Shown piece by piece: positions 5,982 to 6,161 of a stretch of 6,161 bases of DNA. Every line of letters begins with the position of its first letter. The first letter of the stretch is position 1. The DNA is from Myxococcales bacterium. Lineage in GTDB: Bacteria > Myxococcota > Myxococcia > Myxococcales > Anaeromyxobacteraceae. Below the pieces are notes generated by a model. The model ran no database searches and was not told the DNA's origin. It saw only the letters and a list, made by a program, of their open reading frames with translations. Made by a program: the position numbers and the translations under genes. Location: assembly GCA_021848865.1 (NCBI GenBank), contig JAJZTO010000176.1:1-6161 (forward strand). The letters are read 5' to 3'.

Positions 5982-6161
5982 CCGGGCGGCGGCCCGGCGG
6001 CGAGCGACCGGTCCAGGGCGCGCCGGGCGGCGCGGACCAGCAGCGCCACGGCGGCGGCGGTGGCGGCGAGGCCGCCCCAGAGCAGCGCCCGGCCGGCGGC
6101 GCCGGGGAGCGCCGGCGGGCCGGCCGCGAGGTCCGCCGCGCTCCGCAGCAGCGCGCCGAGC
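5978..6161 (-). CDS. C-terminal end of an unidentified, probably membrane-anchored protein (partial)
   Basis: On the minus strand a frame enters at the right edge (first whole codon at 6160) and runs for 60 codons to TAG at 5980-5978. All 60 sense codons end in G or C, while second positions are much less GC-biased, the pattern of real genes here. The visible part has an Ala/Pro-rich stretch, then a likely membrane helix (about ALLWGGLAATAAAVALLV, residues 25-42 of the fragment), then a basic RAARRALDR segment and a Pro/Gly tail. This suggests a C-terminal membrane anchor with a positive cytoplasmic end. The family cannot be named from this piece. The gene is convergent with the glycosyltransferase gene. 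Confidence 0.6.
   Translation of the reverse strand, partial: LGALLRSAADLAAGPPALPGAAGRALLWGGLAATAAAVALLVRAARRALDRSLAAGPPPG
5981..5998. terminator. GC hairpin at convergent gene ends, possible terminator
   Basis: GCCGGGC (5981-5987) and GCCCGGC (5992-5998) form a perfect seven-base-pair stem with a four-base loop. It starts at the last base of the glycosyltransferase stop codon and lies inside the last codons of the convergent partial gene, where it encodes the Pro/Gly tail. There is no T-run on either strand, so the terminator role is only inferred from position. Confidence 0.35.

Noticed and set aside
1..6161. Search for tRNA, rRNA, CRISPR, insertion sequence ends, phage or defence genes
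   Set aside because: No regularly spaced repeats, transposase motifs, tRNA-like T-loop sequences or nuclease/helicase domains outside the ABC-F gene were seen, and composition is uniform, with no sign of recent transfer.

Overview
The window is very GC-rich (about three quarters G+C by eye), densely coded, and uses almost only G or C at third codon positions. This codon use, GTG starts, overlapping start/stop signals and the protein types suggest a high-GC Gram-negative bacterium of the Myxococcota, most like Anaeromyxobacter. That assignment is an inference from style and family resemblance, not from a marker gene.

Layout, left to right. (1) A rightward pair: a spermidine-synthase-like Rossmann-fold protein (15-719), then, four bases later, a two-domain ABC-F translation-factor ATPase (724-2376). 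(2) A 24-base convergent junction with a GC hairpin. (3) A leftward cluster, read from 4680 down to 2401: spmA, spmB overlapping it by four bases (GTGA), and 13 bases further a patatin-like phospholipase. This looks like one transcription unit. (4) A 104-base divergent intergenic region (4681-4784), the only clear promoter region in the window. (5) A rightward integral-membrane GT87-type glycosyltransferase (4785-5981). (6) The C-terminal end of a leftward gene for a small hydrophobic protein, running off the right edge. Its stop codon shares the CTAG palindrome with the stop of the glycosyltransferase.

Functionally the window is mostly envelope-related (SpmA/SpmB membrane proteins, a lipid-acyl hydrolase, a polyprenol-phosphate-sugar type glycosyltransferase) plus a ribosome-associated ATPase. 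There are no tRNAs, rRNAs, insertion sequences, CRISPR arrays, phage genes or defence genes. I see no strong case for an entirely new system. The points most worth a second look are the spmA-spmB-patatin linkage in a probable non-endospore-former, the altered active site of the spermidine-synthase-like protein, and signs of leaderless transcription at the divergent promoter.
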